Assembly (NCBI GenBank): GCA_031282065.1
Contig: JAITEL010000057.1
Location: 1 to 64,000, forward strand
From: Treponema sp.
GTDB taxonomy: Bacteria; Spirochaetota; Spirochaetia; Treponematales; Breznakiellaceae
Reading direction: 5' to 3'
DNA: 64,000 nt
Shown in pieces: positions 60,401 through 64,000 of this stretch (within the stretch, counting starts at the first letter, position 1; every line of letters begins with the position of its first letter). A program made the translations under genes and the position numbers. A model generated the notes under the pieces. That model was not told where the DNA came from. It saw only the letters and a program-made list of their open reading frames with translations, and did not search any database.

Positions 60401-63400
60401 CTAGCGGTTGACCGTAACTACGCCGTCTACTATCCTGAAATTCGGCCAGGTAGCACGGGTATACCATTGCTCCGGTTTGGGAATAGGCACGTTGAAATCA
60501 ATCTCCACAAAGTATGCGTATTCCCCGGCTTCATCCGTTAAGAAGATGGGGAAATAGGTGCCCTCATCAGTACTTATCACCTCTTTATGCAAATAACAAT
60601 CAAAAATCGACCAGGGTTTATCCATGTTTATGGCTACCGACGGACGGGTATCCGAAGATGTCCGGTAAAACTTGAAACTCAGGCCCCGGTCAATCGGGGT
60701 GCCCTCTGCCAGGCTGACTTTTTCATTCATATAGGTGTTAAGGGTTTTGGGATTTCTCCCGGAGCCGGAAACCTCGACGTATCTAAACCGGCTTACCGCA
60801 AGCAGCCGGTTGCTCAGGGAAAGTTTCCCCTGGACATCAATAGGCGGCTGAGAAAGGGTCCAGATGAGCGGTTTTTGGGCATCCACTGCGGCCGCGGCAA
60901 ACTGATAGAGCGTCTGGGCCCAGGTTTGGGCCAGGGCCCCTCTGAACAGGATGGGGTGCAGGATGGGTTCCAGGGGATCCGCTTCCTCTGTGGCCTTTAC
61001 CGGTAAATCGCCGGCTCCCATGTCCCGCAACAAGATCGCGATATCTTCCAAGGCAGTAAGGGATAAGACCTCTTCCCGGGACGCATCGGAGAGGAGGGGG
61101 AAGACCCGGAGACCAGCAAGTTTGTCAGAAAAGGCGTTCACCTTGAGGCGGCAATAGGTTTGTGACAGGAGATTGATGCCGTTCATGATAAAATCATTCC
61201 ACCAGCCTATGGTGATGTTTCTCGTATCTGAATACACGGTCATATAGGTGTCTTTGATTTCATCCAGCGATAACGCGCGGATCTGCTTAAAGGCCGGCTC
61301 CGCCTCGGCAGGCAGTTTGCTCCAGGCCGTAAGCATACGATCCGCATCCGCGCTGAGAAAGGCGGAAAGCAGCTTTATCCGGTCGTTCAGGGAACTGATA
61401 TAATCGCCTTTTTCCCGCTTTAATACATCGGATAAGACCACATCATTGACATTATTGAGTATGCCCATACATTCGGTGTAGAGGGACTGCAATACGGAAT
61501 TGATCTGATAGGGTTTCGTTTGATTTACCCGTATCCGGTATTCCCGCCACCCCGGAGAGGGAATGTAGGCGCTATCCGGGTAGTTGCCCCAATAGCTCAG
61601 ATATAAACCCAGATAGGCGCTGAAAGACTCGGTCTGATAGATACTCTGATCCTGTTTTTGGAGAAATTTCGGCTCTTCCTTCAAGGTAATATAACGGGTA
61701 AATAAATCGTTATATGCGGCTATACCGTCGGTTATCTGTTTCACTATCCCCGGATCATAGGCCCGATTTAACGCCATTCCCCCCAGGGCGCTTTGAATTG
61801 CCCGGCCGGACAGGGAAAAAAGCTCCCGGTTCTCTTGTTCCGAACGGGAGGCTATCGTGGCGGCTATGGATTCCTGGGAGTTTGTGAGAAAGTCATATTC
61901 CACACTGAGCACTAGGTACCGGTTAAGATAGGCCTGGGCCGCCAGCATGATCCTTCCGTTGCTGATAAGGGTAGCCACCTTTTCATGTTCCACAAAGGGT
62001 TTCACATAGGATTCGTATGTATCAAAGGCCGCAATGATGTCATACTGCCCGTTCATCCAGTTTAAGCCGGGGGTGTTTCTCAAGGTTTCCGTGTCCGGTA
62101 TATCCACTGCCCCGGCAAGGTTCAAGATTTTCTCCACCACGAGAAACAGGGAATCTGCATCGGCTTCTTTGCTCATTTTCTCGGACAAGAGGGTATCGGT
62201 CTTGAGGCTTGCGGCACTGACCCGCAAATTGTCCAGTTCCCGTGTGAGATTACTGGAGAATTCCCGTTCCAGGACGCTGATGGCCCCCAGGACGCCGTTT
62301 CTCATGCCGCTGCTCTTCACGCGGATAAACTCCATATCCTGCTTAAAAAGATCGCTGTACTCTTTGACCGCATAATTGATCACCAGGTCGTTAAAAAGAT
62401 AGTCGTTTATCAGGTTGTTTCCAAAGGCATCGCCATCCGTCATAGTAAGCAAGGGTATCGTGGCCTTTTGGAGGTCATTTTTTATTTCTTCAAAGAGATC
62501 CCTCCCCTGGGAGATGAGGCTGTTTTGGGTTGCGCTTAAGCTTTTCCATTCGGTAACCAGGTTCTGCACATCCCGCAGGGAAGCGGCGTCCCCGGCCTGG
62601 CGTAGGAGGAAGCTAATCCGGGCGTAATTGGTAACGATATTCTGGGAAATGGAGAGGAGAGCTTTTATCTTGCCGTACAAAGAATCAGGATACACCGAAA
62701 GACGCTGCCATGCGGTGAGGATGATCTGCAAGGCCGCGCCTTTGGCCCGAAGAAACTCATCCGAGTAGATATAAGACGCTTCTTCCGCAAAGGTATAACG
62801 CCTATCCCTTCGGGAAAGAAAGCTGTTGAGGAGCACCCTGGAATCATTGGAAAGCTCCGGTAGGAGATAGCCTATCATGGCATCAGAAACATACTGATTG
62901 GACAGGAATAAGCGCTGGAAATCTTCCGGTTTCAGTTCATCAAGCATGGTAAAGGACTGAATCACCGAGCGTAATTCCCGGTCAAGCACCGTGGCTTGCA
63001 AGGACTGGTCCGTCAATTTGGAGCCCACATTTTTGATCAAGGGGGTTCTGATAAGGCTCCCGTAGAGCTGATTGCTAATAAACACCCGGTCTCTATGTCC
63101 CATATTGAGTTCCTGAAATACCAACAGATCCGGAAGCAGAAACCCAAAAGAAGGGGTCAAGTTGAGGTTCCTGAAAGCCAAGGCATTGTAGTAGAACTGT
63201 ACCGGAGAGGAGCCGGTTTGTTGCGAACCGGGATCATTATTAAAGGTAAAAGTCCTGTCCCTGTTTTTTATGATGATAGGAAGTCCGGCGCCGCTCTTTG
63301 ACTGCAAGGTAGCACTCAGGGAAGCATAATAATTGGTAACTTGGACCAGGGACGTGCTCAGGTCATCGGCCCTGAAAAGGGCCGTGAAAAGGGGGATACA

Positions 63401-64000
63401 CCCGAGGAGCACCAAGACCCCACAGAGGGCGAACAGGGGTATGGCCCGGTTCAAGGCTTCTTTTTTGACAAAGGCCGCTTTGGGGGACGGGTTAAAGATA
63501 AACTTGTGCAGCATATCCCGGACAAAATAGGATTGGGAAACCAAAGGCGGCTCCTCGGTAAAGAGGATATCCTCGGGCTTTTTTTCAACCAAAGCGGCAA
63601 TGCTGGGGCTAAAGGAAACCCCTATATCCGTGGAAGAGGTGAAGAAAAGGCCATCAAAAACCGTATTCTTGGTTCCATGAAAGGTATCTTCACTGAACAG
63701 GGTCTCCAGGTAAATATGGAGCTTGGGGTAAAGGCTGTCGAAATTTTCAGAAAACAGAAACAGCTTTCCCGTTACATCCATCCGGTTAGACCCGCTGGAG
63801 AGGCGCAGTTGCACTTCCCGGGAGGTCATGCTTTTTTTATACCCGGAACGCAGCCGCTGCAAGAGCTTGCTCCAAAAGCGCTTAAAATCTTCGCTCTGGT
63901 ACGCACTGCCGGTATTTTCATACCCGAGGATCTGATGCCGTAATTCTCCTGAAAGCCCCTGGGTATATTCCCGAAACCCGTTTACCATATCGAGTTTGGT
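60401..64000 (-). CDS. tssM: TssM/IcmF-like type VI secretion protein, 5'-truncated by the window
   Basis: The frame is open to the right edge (1199 residues seen) and the first ATG has no ribosome site, so the start lies outside. Residues resemble the middle and C-terminal parts of TssM: FDGLFFTSSTDIGVSFSPS like the YFTSxTQEG motif, VRDMLHKFIFNPSP, then a membrane helix (about 188-208) and a long helical periplasmic domain. The end has MDKPWSIFDCYLHK and GEYAYFVEIDF, like the C-terminal beta domain. TssM forms the membrane complex of type VI secretion with TssJ and TssL. Neighbours that could confirm it are outside. IcmF-like proteins of other systems are an alternative. Confidence 0.7.
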   Translation of the reverse strand, partial: TKLDMVNGFREYTQGLSGELRHQILGYENTGSAYQSEDFKRFWSKLLQRLRSGYKKSMTSREVQLRLSSGSNRMDVTGKLFLFSENFDSLYPKLHIYLETLFSEDTFHGTKNTVFDGLFFTSSTDIGVSFSPSIAALVEKKPEDILFTEEPPLVSQSYFVRDMLHKFIFNPSPKAAFVKKEALNRAIPLFALCGVLVLLGCIPLFTALFRADDLSTSLVQVTNYYASLSATLQSKSGAGLPIIIKNRDRTFTFNNDPGSQQTGSSPVQFYYNALAFRNLNLTPSFGFLLPDLLVFQELNMGHRDRVFISNQLYGSLIRTPLIKNVGSKLTDQSLQATVLDRELRSVIQSFTMLDELKPEDFQRLFLSNQYVSDAMIGYLLPELSNDSRVLLNSFLSRRDRRYTFAEEASYIYSDEFLRAKGAALQIILTAWQRLSVYPDSLYGKIKALLSISQNIVTNYARISFLLRQAGDAASLRDVQNLVTEWKSLSATQNSLISQGRDLFEEIKNDLQKATIPLLTMTDGDAFGNNLINDYLFNDLVINYAVKEYSDLFKQDMEFIRVKSSGMRNGVLGAISVLEREFSSNLTRELDNLRVSAASLKTDTLLSEKMSKEADADSLFLVVEKILNLAGAVDIPDTETLRNTPGLNWMNGQYDIIAAFDTYESYVKPFVEHEKVATLISNGRIMLAAQAYLNRYLVLSVEYDFLTNSQESIAATIASRSEQENRELFSLSGRAIQSALGGMALNRAYDPGIVKQITDGIAAYNDLFTRYITLKEEPKFLQKQDQSIYQTESFSAYLGLYLSYWGNYPDSAYIPSPGWREYRIRVNQTKPYQINSVLQSLYTECMGILNNVNDVVLSDVLKREKGDYISSLNDRIKLLSAFLSADADRMLTAWSKLPAEAEPAFKQIRALSLDEIKDTYMTVYSDTRNITIGWWNDFIMNGINLLSQTYCRLKVNAFSDKLAGLRVFPLLSDASREEVLSLTALEDIAILLRDMGAGDLPVKATEEADPLEPILHPILFRGALAQTWAQTLYQFAAAAVDAQKPLIWTLSQPPIDVQGKLSLSNRLLAVSRFRYVEVSGSGRNPKTLNTYMNEKVSLAEGTPIDRGLSFKFYRTSSDTRPSVAINMDKPWSIFDCYLHKEVISTDEGTYFPIFLTDEAGEYAYFVEIDFNVPIPKPEQWYTRATWPNFRIVDGVVTVNR

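Noticed and set aside
60401-63988. Treating the TssM-like gene as complete from ATG 63988
   Set aside because: No ribosome site precedes that ATG and the frame stays open to the window edge; TssM proteins have further N-terminal parts.

Overview
The window looks like chromosomal DNA of a treponeme-type spirochaete (Treponematales), probably a free-living or gut species with mid-50s percent GC by eye rather than an AT-rich host-adapted one. The evidence is the spirochaetal mix of genes: an Rnf cluster with divergent subunits, the rpsP-khpA-rimM-trmD-rplS-yraN block followed by small treponeme-style hypotheticals, a DUF212 phosphatase, a ravA/viaA pair, and large secreted TPR and VWA proteins. 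No rRNA, tRNA, CRISPR array, insertion sequence or phage gene was found. The organism assignment is inference from protein resemblance; no search was possible.

Layout. 1-1429: the tail of an unknown gene, a repeat array and an orphan ExbB/TolQ channel protein. 1434-16505: a myo-inositol regulon with a LacI-type repressor, a dehydrogenase and an ABC sugar transporter leftward, and iolG-iolB-iolD-iolE plus an archaeal-type PGK homologue, an archaeal-type (type II) GAPDH homologue and a split transketolase rightward, with LacI-type operators in the divergent promoter region. 16699-25239: a glycosyltransferase, an ornithine-type decarboxylase, a truncated HAD gene, an RNA pseudouridine synthase, a family 3 glycosidase lipoprotein, and a secreted VWA-VWA-coiled-coil operon. 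25278-33536: a GH57-like protein lacking its nucleophile, the Rnf complex (C, D, G, E, A; no B) and a DUF212 protein. 33980-42839: ravA-viaA, an M20 peptidase, galE, mazG, pyrC and pyrI. 42906-48365: the ribosomal/tRNA-modification operon, a GAF-GGDEF protein and mtnN. 48426-64000: a PHP-SDR-FGGY kinase operon, rnz, a large TPR membrane protein, a CBM48-like secreted protein, pepF, and most of a TssM/IcmF-like type VI secretion protein that runs off the right edge.

The most interesting system is the inositol operon. IolG, IolE, IolD and IolB carry inositol to 5-dehydro-2-deoxygluconate, but the usual next enzymes (IolC kinase, IolJ aldolase, IolA dehydrogenase) are absent. In their place are a split transketolase, a type II GAPDH and a PGK. 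5-dehydro-2-deoxygluconate is xylulose 5-phosphate with a carboxylate in place of the phosphate, so I propose that transketolase removes the two-carbon unit, and that the GAPDH and PGK homologues oxidise the remaining malic semialdehyde to malate with ATP formation. The PGK has lost a basic residue that in the family binds the 3-phosphate, and the GAPDH is altered in a conserved loop, which fits a non-phosphorylated substrate.

Two genome-style patterns recur. Many intergenic gaps carry a short tandem array whose unit is 21-23 bp and contains a small hairpin, although the sequence differs completely from locus to locus. Several genes (the NagZ-like gene, ravA, the PHP gene, rnz) have a good sigma-70-like promoter whose -10 box lies only 6-8 nt before the start codon with no Shine-Dalgarno, which suggests leaderless mRNAs.
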